Assembly (NCBI GenBank): GCA_963169055.1
Contig: CAUJFU010000194.1
Span: forward strand, 1-23,705
Source: Myxococcota bacterium
GTDB taxonomy: Bacteria > Myxococcota_C > UBA6777
Direction: 5' to 3'
DNA length: 23,705 nucleotides
Part shown: positions 1 to 7,531 of the stretch, piece after piece
How positions within the stretch are numbered: position 1 is the first letter of the stretch
Layout of the letters: every line of letters begins with the position of its first letter
The notes under the pieces: generated by a model
Databases searched by the model: none
Told to the model about the DNA's origin: nothing
The model's input: the letters and a program-made list of their open reading frames with translations, nothing else
Position numbers and translations under genes: made by a program

Positions 1-1161
1 GTTGCGCTGTTCCATGAGGGAGGCACCTTGGAGGGCAGCCCCGAGGGCCACCACTTCGTCGGGATGGACGTTGCGCGAGGGGTTGCGTCCAAAGAAAGAA
101 GTCACGGCTTGTTGGACGCGGGGCATCCGCGTCATGCCGCCAACAAGGATCACTTCGTCGATGTGTTTGGGGGTGAGGTTGGCCGAATCGAGGGCAAATT
201 GGCAGATCTTGATCGAGCGCTGGATCAGGTCATCGCACAAAGAAACGAGTTTTTCGCGAGTGAGTGTTTGTTGGAGGTTGTGGGTTTTCCCTGCGTTATC
301 CGTGATTAGAAAGGGGAGGTTTACTTCGGTTTCTTGGATCGTGGAGAGATCCCATCGGGCTTTTTCAGCGGCTTCTTTGAGGCGCTGCATGGTCATAGGT
401 TCGCGGCGCAGGTCGAGTTTGTTGGCTTTGGCGAAACCAAAGATCAGCCATTCGATCACGCGTTGATCGAAGTCTTCGCCACCGAGAAAGGTATCGCCTG
501 CGGTGGAGATCACTTCAAACACCCCATCTTTGAGTTCAAGGATCGAGATGTCGAAGGTGCCACCGCCTAAATCGTACACCGCGATGCACTTTTCATTTTC
601 GTCTTGGCGTCCATGTCCGTAGGCAAGGGCTGCGGCGGTGGGTTCGTTAAGGATGCGCAAGACTTCGAGGCCAGCCATGCGTCCTGCGTCTTTGGTGGCT
701 TGGCGTTGGGCATCGTTAAAGTACGCAGGGACGGTGATTACGGCGTATTTGATGGTTTCGTTGAGTTGTTCTTCGGCGAGTTCGCGTAGTTCGGCGAGGA
801 TCACGCTGCCGATCTCGGCGGCACTGTAAGCGTGGCCGTAGATCTCGATCCGAGCGTCGTTGTGGGGACCCGAGATGATCTTGTACGGTACGACTGTTTG
901 CGTACGTTTGACAATGGGAGAGTCCCATCGTTGGCCGATCAAGCGTTTGGAGGCGTACACGGTGTTGGTGGCGTTGACGATGGCTTGGCGCTTGGCGAGG
1001 TGTCCGACGAGCCGTTCGCCTTTGTTGGTCATGGCGACGATCGACGGCATGGTGGTGTACCCTGCGCTGTTGGCGAGAACACGGGGGCGGCCTTGTTCGA
1101 CGATTGCGACACAAGAGTTCGTGGTTCCAAGATCAATACCGATTACGCGGCCTGTTGTCAT
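1..1161 (-). CDS. dnaK: DnaK/Hsp70 chaperone, N-terminal 387 residues (C-terminus beyond window)
   Basis: ATP-dependent cytosolic Hsp70 chaperone. Reading leftward from an ATG at 1161, the frame is open to base 1, giving 387 residues of a family usually 600-640 long, so the gene runs off the window. Visible family motifs are the phosphate-1 loop [10 protein letters not shown] near residue 8, a VPAYFND segment, [11 protein letters not shown], the phosphate-2 loop DLGGGTFD, and an adenosine-motif stretch VGGMTRMP near the end. This is the nucleotide-binding domain; the substrate-binding domain is missing only because of the edge. A GGAGAG ribosome site lies about 8 bases before the ATG. A TTGACA hexamer sits at 1239-1244 on the minus strand but has no good -10 at 17 bases. 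No grpE, dnaJ or CIRCE operator is visible beside it. It may be an accessory DnaK paralogue (myxobacteria have several) rather than the main one. Confidence 0.95.
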   Translation of the reverse strand, partial: MTTGRVIGIDLGTTNSCVAIVEQGRPRVLANSAGYTTMPSIVAMTNKGERLVGHLAKRQAIVNATNTVYASKRLIGQRWDSPIVKRTQTVVPYKIISGPHNDARIEIYGHAYSAAEIGSVILAELRELAEEQLNETIKYAVITVPAYFNDAQRQATKDAGRMAGLEVLRILNEPTAAALAYGHGRQDENEKCIAVYDLGGGTFDISILELKDGVFEVISTAGDTFLGGEDFDQRVIEWLIFGFAKANKLDLRREPMTMQRLKEAAEKARWDLSTIQETEVNLPFLITDNAGKTHNLQQTLTREKLVSLCDDLIQRSIKICQFALDSANLTPKHIDEVILVGGMTRMPRVQQAVTSFFGRNPSRNVHPDEVVALGAALQGASLMEQRN

Positions 1162-1289
1162 CTAGGCGCTCTCCGCTTCGGGAACACTGTGGGGGTTAGG
1201 GGAAGAAAACTTCGGTGTGTGTGCTTGTTGCGGTATCTTGTCAAGAATCCTTGCGCATCATAGCGAAACGGGCGCAGCGGAGCAAGGGC

Positions 1290-1925
1290 TTAGAGGTCTT
1301 TTTGAAGGATTCCACCGATCTTGAGGGCCAAGGCGAGGTTGCCATCGATGGCGACTTTCTTTTGCTTCCAAGCCTCCAGCGGATGAAGTTTGCGTTCTTG
1401 CATGGCACGGGCGGTTGTGTAATCGGTGCGCAAGACGAAGTCTGGGCTGCGGTCGAGCTGTTGCGTCCACAAGCCTGCTTTGAGCGATAGATTCCCGTGG
1501 GGGGTGCCTTCGAGGATGGCTTCAAAGACGATGGGGGTTTGACGGAGGGCTTGGAGTTTGGCCTCTGTGAGGCGGAGGAGCTTGCCGTTCTTTTTTTCTT
1601 CGTAGGCGATGAGCTTGTTGATGTATTCTTCGGGTCCACCGGCTTCTTCGATCTCCTTGCATACGCGATCGTACCACAACGGAAGAGCGAGATCCCATTG
1701 TTGGCGGGTCGAGCGTACCGCCAATAGCGGATCGCTGCTGCGGGTTTCTTTGGCGCTATAATCGCCTAGATCGAAGGTGAGTTTGCAAGACAGACCCCCT
1801 TCGCCTTGGATATCGAGTTGCACATCAAAGCAGACTTCTTCGAGAAGTGGCGGGGGAGAAAACACTTCTTTGGCCCAATCTGCGAGGATTTGAAAGAAGA
1901 ATTCGCGGGGGGTGGGTTGAGGCAT
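1290..1925 (-). CDS. SCP2 sterol-carrier-like domain protein
   Basis: A 211-residue protein with a likely SCP2 (sterol carrier protein 2) fold, which forms a hydrophobic pocket for lipids. The C-terminal half carries the usual pattern: DFVLRTDYTTARAM, then HPLEAW, then KVAIDGNLALALKIGGIL. The N-terminal half (residues 45-90) has a beta-rich stretch ending in a DPLLAV segment, also typical, and the middle is an acidic-basic helical insertion around EEKKNGKLLRL. The frame is open further upstream into mgtE, but the ATG at 1925 is preceded by AAGGAG at good spacing and was chosen. No signal peptide or membrane segment is seen, so it is probably cytosolic. It lies 80 bases after mgtE and 128 bases before dnaK, all on the same strand. 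The ligand is unknown. Confidence 0.75.
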   Translation of the reverse strand: MPQPTPREFFFQILADWAKEVFSPPPLLEEVCFDVQLDIQGEGGLSCKLTFDLGDYSAKETRSSDPLLAVRSTRQQWDLALPLWYDRVCKEIEEAGGPEEYINKLIAYEEKKNGKLLRLTEAKLQALRQTPIVFEAILEGTPHGNLSLKAGLWTQQLDRSPDFVLRTDYTTARAMQERKLHPLEAWKQKKVAIDGNLALALKIGGILQKDL

Positions 1926-2005
1926 TCCGGTGGACTCCTTGTGAGGCGAAGGTTGAGGGGGCGCGAAGAGAGCGAGAGAACCTCGCGGTTCTTGGCTTGC
2001 TTGGT

Positions 2006-3496
2006 TTAGCGCAGCCATTGTAGAAAGAATGTGGCTGCGCTGAGATAGATCAAGATCCCAGAGACATCGTTGAGGGTTGTCACAAAAGGCCCCGAAGCCA
2101 GCGCTGGATCGATATTCAATCGCTCGAACACCGCAGGAATCAGCGTGCCCATGCTCGATGCCACCGTCATCGCCACAAATAGCGAACAGCCCACCAACAG
2201 ACCCAGATACGCATTTCCGTGCCAGACCCAGCTTACCAGCGTAAGCGCCAAACCGCACAAACCGCCCATCAGTGCGCCAACGCGCATCTCCTTCCAAAAA
2301 AATCGCTGGATGTTGTTGAGATCAATACGACCCAGCGCAAAGCCCCGTACCGTCACGCTCGCGGATTGTGTTCCGACGTTGCCGCCCATCCCCGTAATCA
2401 CGGGAACAAATGTGACCAAGGCGATGATCTGATCGAGCGTTGCTTTGTACATCCACATAAAATAGCCCGTCAGCAGGCCCCCAAACAGGTTCGTGACCAG
2501 CCAAGGCAGTCGCAACATGGCGCTGCGTACCGTGCGATCCGCCACAAGATCTTCGCCCCCTGCACCCGCCATCTGCAAGATATCTTCGGACGCTTCTTCT
2601 TTGATGACATCGACGATATCGTCGATGGTAATCCGACCTAACAGTTTGCGGTTGTTGTCCACGACGGGTAAGGAGATCAGGTTGTAGCGTTCGAACAGTG
2701 TGGCGACTTCTTCTTGATCCATCTCGGGCAAGGCCCAATGGATATCGGTTTCGAGCACGTTGCGGAGTGGAACGTGGGGTTTGGCGGTAATCAGTGCTTC
2801 GAGAGACAGTTGGCCTTGGAGACGGTGTTCTTGATCGACCACAAACACTTCGTGGATATCGATCGTTCCTTCGTGTTCGGTGATCTGCTGACGGATCTCT
2901 TGCAAGGCCGAGTCGGCTGTGCCGTCCAGATGGACCCACACCAACTCGGTCTGCATCAAGCCTCCTGCGCTGTCTTCATCGTATTTGAGCAGCGCTTGGA
3001 TTGGGGCAGCATCATCGGCATCCATCTGACGGAGGATCTCTTGGGCTTCGTTGTGGGTGAGTTCCCCAAGGATGTCGGCGGCATCGTCCGAATCCATCTC
3101 CGACAGCAGATCGGGCAAAACTTGGCGTTCGATGTGTTCGAGAACCCGCTCCACTTCGGGGTCTTCGAGTTCGGCGAGTACCGCAGACATCTGTTCCCCG
3201 TCCAGAAATTCCAGCAACGGGCGCCATTCTTGGGTGGGAAAGATGATCAACAGATCCGCGATCGCAGAAGGGTGCATGGCCGTCAACAAACGGCGGCGCT
3301 GTGTGGTATCGCAAGCCGAAAGTAGGCTTTGCATCTCTTCGCGCTGGATAAATCGGACAAGGGGTTTGATCTCTTCGTCAAGCAATACGGACAGATCCTC
3401 GGGGCGCAACAGCTTGACAAAGGCGCGGATCTCTTCTTCTTGCCCCGACTGGAGCAACCATTCGAGATCGCTTTGATCTTGTTGAGATTGGGTCAT
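2006..3496 (-). CDS. mgtE: Magnesium transporter MgtE
   Basis: Homodimeric inner-membrane Mg2+ channel gated by cytosolic Mg2+. The protein has 496 residues. An acidic helical MgtE-N domain (about residues 10-175) holds repeated acidic turns such as EMDSDDAADIL and QMDADDAAPI, which in this family help bind regulatory Mg2+. Two CBS domains follow (about 178-305, second one around LPVVDNNRKLLGRITIDDI). The transmembrane pore domain (about 330-496) contains PVITGMGGNVGTQSAS and IDPALASGPFVTTLNDVSG, the family's pore motifs. The ATG at 3496 has a GGAG about 8 bases upstream; a TTG at 3520 in the same frame lacks a site. No M-box-like leader is recognisable in the 113-base gap upstream. Length and domain order are normal. 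Confidence 0.95.
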   Translation of the reverse strand: MTQSQQDQSDLEWLLQSGQEEEIRAFVKLLRPEDLSVLLDEEIKPLVRFIQREEMQSLLSACDTTQRRRLLTAMHPSAIADLLIIFPTQEWRPLLEFLDGEQMSAVLAELEDPEVERVLEHIERQVLPDLLSEMDSDDAADILGELTHNEAQEILRQMDADDAAPIQALLKYDEDSAGGLMQTELVWVHLDGTADSALQEIRQQITEHEGTIDIHEVFVVDQEHRLQGQLSLEALITAKPHVPLRNVLETDIHWALPEMDQEEVATLFERYNLISLPVVDNNRKLLGRITIDDIVDVIKEEASEDILQMAGAGGEDLVADRTVRSAMLRLPWLVTNLFGGLLTGYFMWMYKATLDQIIALVTFVPVITGMGGNVGTQSASVTVRGFALGRIDLNNIQRFFWKEMRVGALMGGLCGLALTLVSWVWHGNAYLGLLVGCSLFVAMTVASSMGTLIPAVFERLNIDPALASGPFVTTLNDVSGILIYLSAATFFLQWLR

Positions 3497-3609
3497 AGAA
3501 CGCTCCAAGAGGCCAGACAAATCGGGTGTTGGTTTTGTGAGGCAGGGGGAGGGCGCAACGAGCAGAAGAACCTCGATGCCTTGTGCCGCAAGCAGACGTT
3601 TACGATGTT

Positions 3610-4611
3610 CTAGGGTTCTGTCGATGCCGCTGGACGGGCTTGGGCGGGTGGCTTGCGTTTGAGGGCTTTTCGGCGAAGCGGGGATGCCGATGAATCGGCC
3701 TTTGGCGAGCTTTGTGTCGGGCGTTTTTTGAGCGCACGTCGCCGCTTGAGGGGGCGGGGGGCTGTGGGTTGTGGAGTGGTGCGAAGAAGTCGTTTGGTCG
3801 GGCCTTTGCGAAGAGGCCGCTGGCGTTTCAGGGGGAGAATGCGTCGTGGTGGTGCGGGGGTAGCCTCTTCTTCCTCTTCTTTGTCTTCTGCCTGATCGTT
3901 TCCTGCGTCGGCGGGTACGGCTTCGGCGGCGGGTACGGCTTCGGCGGAAGGTTCGGTGATCGCAGGTTCGCTCGTTGTCGATGGTTCACCCGCAGGGGTG
4001 GCCTCGTCGGAAGGCTCCACTGTCGCAGGGGTTCCTGCATTAGGGGCGCTGCGGCGCGCATCGGGGGCGGGCAGGGCAGGCAACGGGGGGTGGGGGCGTT
4101 GTTTTCCTTGGGGGGTGGGTGGAGAGGGCGGCCAGAGGGTTGAGCGCAGGAACCAAATAGCCGTACCCACCGACAGAAGAACCGCCAACAAGGTCAGCAA
4201 CACCCACAAAAACCCGCTTGTTTTGGGCGGCTGTTGCAGAAGGTCTTCGGTCAGGCTTTCCGCAGGCAGCAGGGGTTGGGGGAGCGGGCGCAACAACAAC
4301 CGATCCGCTTGTTGGAGGTGGGCTTGTGCAAAGGTCTGGTTAATGCGCAGGGGTTCATCGTGGCCGTTGCGTCGAACAAAGGCTTGCCAACGATTACGGA
4401 CGGTCTTGGGGTCCAAAAACGCATCAACTTCACGCAGGTGGCCCAAGACAAAGGCTTCCATCAAGACGCGCTCAAGAACGCGCCCGATCTCTTCGTCTTT
4501 GGATGCGACGGTTCGGCGGATCAGGCGCACATCGTCGCCCAGTTGCCAAGAAACTGCGATCAAACTGGCGTTGAAATTCTCGGGGAGCAGGGGAGATTCG
4601 CGTTCGGTCAT
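3610..4611 (-). CDS. Hypothetical single-pass membrane protein with Lys/Arg/Pro-rich C-terminal tail
   Basis: A 333-residue protein of unknown function. Residues 1-125 form a soluble, helical N-terminal domain. One clear transmembrane segment lies around residues 134-156 (SGFLWVLLTLLAVLLSVGTA). The rest is low complexity: a Pro/Ala/Glu/Thr-rich stretch, an acidic run (DKEEEEEATP), then a strongly basic tail with repeated LKRxR-like units (PLKRQRPLRKG, LKRRRALKK, RRKALKRK). The tail might bind nucleic acid or phospholipid head groups, or simply be a disordered spacer. The ATG at 4611 overlaps the TGA of the upstream FHA-GGDEF gene by one base, so the two are almost surely co-translated and may work together. 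No family is recognised. Confidence 0.7.
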   Translation of the reverse strand: MTERESPLLPENFNASLIAVSWQLGDDVRLIRRTVASKDEEIGRVLERVLMEAFVLGHLREVDAFLDPKTVRNRWQAFVRRNGHDEPLRINQTFAQAHLQQADRLLLRPLPQPLLPAESLTEDLLQQPPKTSGFLWVLLTLLAVLLSVGTAIWFLRSTLWPPSPPTPQGKQRPHPPLPALPAPDARRSAPNAGTPATVEPSDEATPAGEPSTTSEPAITEPSAEAVPAAEAVPADAGNDQAEDKEEEEEATPAPPRRILPLKRQRPLRKGPTKRLLRTTPQPTAPRPLKRRRALKKRPTQSSPKADSSASPLRRKALKRKPPAQARPAASTEP

Positions 4612-5567
4612 CAACAGATCTCCGCATTCAAGGCTGTTAGCGATGGTATCTCAAAGGCGATTTGATCGCCGCCTTGTTGTTGCGCGTGGTGGAGTTGTTC
4701 GTGGGCGGACTGTAAAAGTGAGAGGGGAAGACGAGCAGGATGCGGGATCGTCGAAAGCATCCCGATCGAGACGGTCAGACAAAATGGTGTCGATCCCGTC
4801 GGTATCGTGAGCTGCTTTGCGGTTTGACGGATGCGTTCTGCGACATGGAGCGCGCCTTCGTGGGGCGTTCCGCGAAGCAAGATCGCAAATCCATCGGCTC
4901 CCACCCGTGCAAGCGTGTCTTCGCGGCGAAGGCTTTGTTGCAATCGCTCGCTGTATTGACTAAGCACGCGATCCCCTTGGGAAAAACCCCACATCTCGTT
5001 GTATTGACGAAAATGATCGATATCCAAACACAAGATCGAAAGCGGGTGTTTGTGTCTCTTGGCGTAAGACCATTCTTGTTCGAGAAGGTCTTGAAAGTGC
5101 CTTGCATTGGCGAGTTGTGTCAACGGATCGTGGCTCGAAGACCGATAGATCTGTTCTTGGCAAGCGATCTCGTCTTCTTTCAGCCGCAAGTACTTGAAGG
5201 CCAGATATGGCCCGACCTGCAATCGGTCCCCGTGTTGCAGTCGATGCCGCTCGACAATCGGCTGCCCTTGGACACGAAGGCTTTGAGGGCGGTGCAAGTT
5301 CTCCAGAAACATCTCTCCTGCCTCGACGAAGATCCGCGCCTGTTCGGGCGCGATCTCTGGATACGCAAGGCAAAGATCTGCCGTCTCCAACCGCCCGATC
5401 TGGATCGCGCCTTCTCGCGTCGGCAAGTAAAACAGCCGACCTGTCCCCACGCCCGACAATTGCACCAAGCACGGCTGGCTTTGGGCCGATTCCCCCATCA
5501 TTGCTTGGGGCGAAAACTCGTCGGTGGGTTGCTGGGGATCGTGAATTCTTGTGTCTGTTCGTTGCAT
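4611..5567 (-). CDS. FHA-GGDEF protein with degenerate active-site motif
   Basis: A 318-residue cytosolic protein. An FHA-like domain (about residues 35-128) keeps the IGR of the first loop and the LQHGDRLQVGPYLAF end. The usual Ser-Arg-x-His phosphothreonine-binding motif is replaced by APEQAR. A GGDEF domain follows (about 145-305): HDPLTQLANARHF, the metal-site region LDIDHF (D182, D184), and at 223-227 GADGF where active diguanylate cyclases have GG(D/E)EF. Ala replaces the second Gly and Gly replaces the catalytic Glu, so cyclase activity is unlikely. It may act as a GTP or c-di-GMP sensor or as a scaffold. No A/I-site RxxD is obvious before the motif, although RRED lies at 214-217. The ribosome site before the ATG at 5567 is weak; MMGESA at residue 23 is an alternative start. 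It overlaps the next gene by one base. Confidence 0.85.
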   Translation of the reverse strand: MQRTDTRIHDPQQPTDEFSPQAMMGESAQSQPCLVQLSGVGTGRLFYLPTREGAIQIGRLETADLCLAYPEIAPEQARIFVEAGEMFLENLHRPQSLRVQGQPIVERHRLQHGDRLQVGPYLAFKYLRLKEDEIACQEQIYRSSSHDPLTQLANARHFQDLLEQEWSYAKRHKHPLSILCLDIDHFRQYNEMWGFSQGDRVLSQYSERLQQSLRREDTLARVGADGFAILLRGTPHEGALHVAERIRQTAKQLTIPTGSTPFCLTVSIGMLSTIPHPARLPLSLLQSAHEQLHHAQQQGGDQIAFEIPSLTALNAEIC

Positions 5568-5769
5568 GCGAAACCCGCAAAGAAAGTGGAGGGGTGACTT
5601 TGCTCTCTTAGCGACTTATGCTATCGTTTTTTTGTTGTCTTGTACAGCGCTATCCTCTCTCCACAGGATGCGCTGTGCCGTCCTCTCCGTGTTCTCTCTC
5701 CCTCTCCCACGAAGCGGACACCCCACAAATGCTCTACCTACCACCCCTTTGTTGAGAGGAGACGCCACC

Positions 5770-6015
5770 ATGCGTATCTCGTCCATCCAACGCTCCGAAC
5801 GTAGCGTGTACGACCGCATCCAAGCCATCCACGAATATGAAACCTCCCAACGCCGCGTCCGTGCCATCGACGCCCAAGAACTCACTCGCACCAACACTTC
5901 TTTTCCCCAAGTCATGCAACAACTCCAAGACCCTGAAACTCCTCGAACCCTGCGCGTCATCGAAGTCCTTTTTGCTCCCGGACATCCCAACCCCCGAACA
6001 TATCGCCTTGGATAG
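5770..6015 (+). CDS. Small hypothetical protein, 81 residues
   Basis: A short gene starting at an ATG 9 bases after a strong GAGAGGAG ribosome site. The product is hydrophilic and helical, rich in Arg, Glu and Gln (ERSVYDRIQAIHEYETSQRR), with no signal or membrane segment. No family is recognised. It is followed 60 bases later by the RelA/SpoT-like gene, which has no obvious ribosome site of its own. In the +1 frame an open stretch runs on to a TGA at 6077-6079 that overlaps that gene's ATG (ATGA). The true C-terminus could therefore lie in that frame through a sequence error, a natural frameshift or a programmed event near the CTTTTTG at about 5967-5975. The 202 bases upstream (5568-5769), between the divergent FHA-GGDEF gene and this one, hold no other gene. 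Confidence 0.6.
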   Translation: MRISSIQRSERSVYDRIQAIHEYETSQRRVRAIDAQELTRTNTSFPQVMQQLQDPETPRTLRVIEVLFAPGHPNPRTYRLG

Positions 6016-6075
6016 TCCTTCTCCCTCGAACAAAACTGCTTCGCCTTCGCGCTCGCCATCGGACAAAACCACCCT

Positions 6076-7275
6076 ATGATCCGAATCAATAGCTTCCTTC
6101 ATCGTCAGCGTCTTCTCGATATCACACGACGTTGGTTCTACAACCAAATGGAAACGGGCGACGTCCCCGCCCTCAAAGCCATCATCAACTACAACAGCAT
6201 CTGGATGGGCCGTATCGGGCGCAGCTTTTCCCAATGGCTTTTTGGAGCCTACGCGCAGCCTCCCATCGTCGAACGTGTCGTCACCAGCAAAGGCGCTCTC
6301 AAAGACCTTTTGGTCGCCCACCCACCCTTTGAAAACCAGCGTATCCGCGAGCTGATCGATCGTTACCGCGAACATCCCGAGCGCTACTTTCGCGAAACCC
6401 CCTTCTCGGGTGTCATCTACGAAGGCGTCCGCAACGGCATCTCCACTTACGTTGGCTCTCGCCGTGTCAAGCGCGTCCGACGTATCGCTGAAAAGGGCGC
6501 CCGTCGCGTCAGCGATTATCTATACGAGCAGATCAAGGCTCGCGCTGATGCTCTTGCTCAACAGCGCGCCGATGCTCTTGGCGTCACCAAAAAAAATCTG
6601 ATCACTTCTCCAAGCGAAATGGTGGTCGAGTTCGAACGCGCCGAACGCCGCATCGCCTCCGATATCCAACGCGGGCGCTTCTTTCGTGATGCTCTTGAGT
6701 TCGTCCTCGAAGACGTCTTCGGCATCAAGATCATCGTCGAAGATGAAGAACAGCCCGGCTTGATCCGCCTCCTCGAAGAATCCACCCAATGCCAGATCCT
6801 TGAGATCGAACACCATCGCGGCCAATACAACGCAACCAACGTCGTCTTTCGCTACTTCCCCCGTACCGACGAGCTTTTGGCTGCCCCTCTCGAACCTGAT
6901 ACTCTCCAACGCCTCGCTGCTCGCGGAATGAACCCCGCCAACGCCCAAAACGATTTCCGCGACTTTGTCCTCAGCGGCGAAGATTCCATCCATATCGAAC
7001 TGATCATCTGCAACTTCGAGCAAATGCTCGAATCCGAGATCGGTCGCACCATGCACGAAGATCGCATCGTCCGACAGCGCATCCAACAAGTTTATCGCGG
7101 CCCCCTCGCTCGAAACGTCAGCTATCTGATGGAATACATCTTTGCTTGTGGCATCTCACCTCGCACCCACATCGACTCCATCCCGATCCATCTCTGGAAC
7201 CAGTACATGCCCGATTACTTCGACGAAGTGATCAAAGACCTCTTCCATATCCCAAACTTCCGCGAGATCGAATAG
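6076..7275 (+). CDS. Divergent RelA/SpoT-like nucleotidyltransferase-fold protein (putative)
   Basis: A 399-residue cytosolic protein without signal peptide or membrane segments. In order, the region 185-330 resembles the RelA/SpoT synthetase core: EDVFGIKIIV at 212-221 matches the D-x-x-G-x-R/K-I-x-V strand carrying the Mg2+-binding Asp (here D213). YNATNVVFRY at 251-260 sits where Y-x-S-x-H-x-x-V is expected. IHIELIICNFEQMLESEIGRTMHED at 305-329 resembles the E-I-Q-I-R-T...E....H segment, with E308 as the second metal ligand. The Arg/Lys/Ser-rich nucleotide-binding loop before the first strand is not clearly conserved. Residues 1-180 are helical and Arg-rich and not recognised. There is no HD hydrolase, TGS or ACT domain. 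The match rests on motif order seen by eye; substrate and activity are unknown, and it may be inactive or act on a nucleotide other than GTP. Confidence 0.5.
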   Translation: MIRINSFLHRQRLLDITRRWFYNQMETGDVPALKAIINYNSIWMGRIGRSFSQWLFGAYAQPPIVERVVTSKGALKDLLVAHPPFENQRIRELIDRYREHPERYFRETPFSGVIYEGVRNGISTYVGSRRVKRVRRIAEKGARRVSDYLYEQIKARADALAQQRADALGVTKKNLITSPSEMVVEFERAERRIASDIQRGRFFRDALEFVLEDVFGIKIIVEDEEQPGLIRLLEESTQCQILEIEHHRGQYNATNVVFRYFPRTDELLAAPLEPDTLQRLAARGMNPANAQNDFRDFVLSGEDSIHIELIICNFEQMLESEIGRTMHEDRIVRQRIQQVYRGPLARNVSYLMEYIFACGISPRTHIDSIPIHLWNQYMPDYFDEVIKDLFHIPNFREIE

Positions 7276-7277
7276 CT
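7230..7277 (+). repeat. Source copy of a 48-bp duplication (3' end of RelA-like gene)
   Basis: This 48-bp segment covers the last 15 codons and the stop of the RelA-like gene. A diverged copy at 7483-7530 matches it at 39 of 48 positions without gaps. Confidence 0.75.
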
Positions 7278-7301
7278 TGTTCTCTCGGTAAGAATCCAAT
7301 C

Positions 7302-7351
7302 ATACGAAATCTGCCAAGTGTGTGATCGAAACATGTCGTACGAAATCCGCC
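7302..7351. repeat. Short direct repeat pair in the spacer
   Basis: The sequences atacgaaatctgcc (7302-7315) and gtacgaaatccgcc (7338-7351) are near-identical and 36 bases apart, with gatcgaaacatg between them. No function is apparent. They precede the pseudoknot-like repeat and may belong to the same inserted element. Confidence 0.5.
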
Positions 7352-7373
7352 CGTGATGCACGCCGAATATGTA

Positions 7374-7406
7374 GGGGCAGCCCCCTGTGGCTGCCCAACC
7401 ACAGGG
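7374..7406. repeat. Palindromic dispersed-type repeat with pseudoknot geometry
   Basis: GGGCAGCC (7375-7382) pairs perfectly with GGCTGCCC (7389-7396), closing a six-base loop CCCTGT (7383-7388). That loop is perfectly complementary to ACAGGG at 7401-7406, giving an H-type pseudoknot, or alternatively a competing 8-bp hairpin CCCTGTGG/CCACAGGG. Similar GTAGGGGC-x-CCCC palindromes are known to me as dispersed elements in many environmental genomes. It lies in the 256-base gap before sppA. Confidence 0.7.
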
Positions 7407-7482
7407 CGTCTACAGCAGATCGCACTTCCCCTTCGATGTACGCATCTCTCTGATATCGTATCGCTTGTCTGTCTATCAAAGC

Positions 7483-7530
7483 GATCAAACCCCTCTTTCC
7501 CATCCCAAACATCCGTGAGATCGAAGAACT
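7483..7530 (+). repeat. Diverged 48-bp copy of the preceding gene's 3' end
   Basis: It aligns to 7230-7277 with 39 of 48 identities. In the sppA frame it reads IKPLFPIPNIREIEEL directly before the sppA ATG at 7532; the source reads IKDLFHIPNFREIE. The copy occupies the place where sppA's ribosome site should be, leaving only a weak GAAGAA. An in-frame TGA lies at 7451 and no ATG or GTG intervenes, so the copy is probably not part of SppA unless a non-standard start is used. Confidence 0.7.
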
Positions 7531-7531
7531 G

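Noticed and set aside
1162-1289. CIRCE/HrcA operator or sigma-32 promoter before dnaK
   Set aside because: No TTAGCACTC-N9-GAGTGCTAA element and no convincing heat-shock -10 were found; only an isolated TTGACA.
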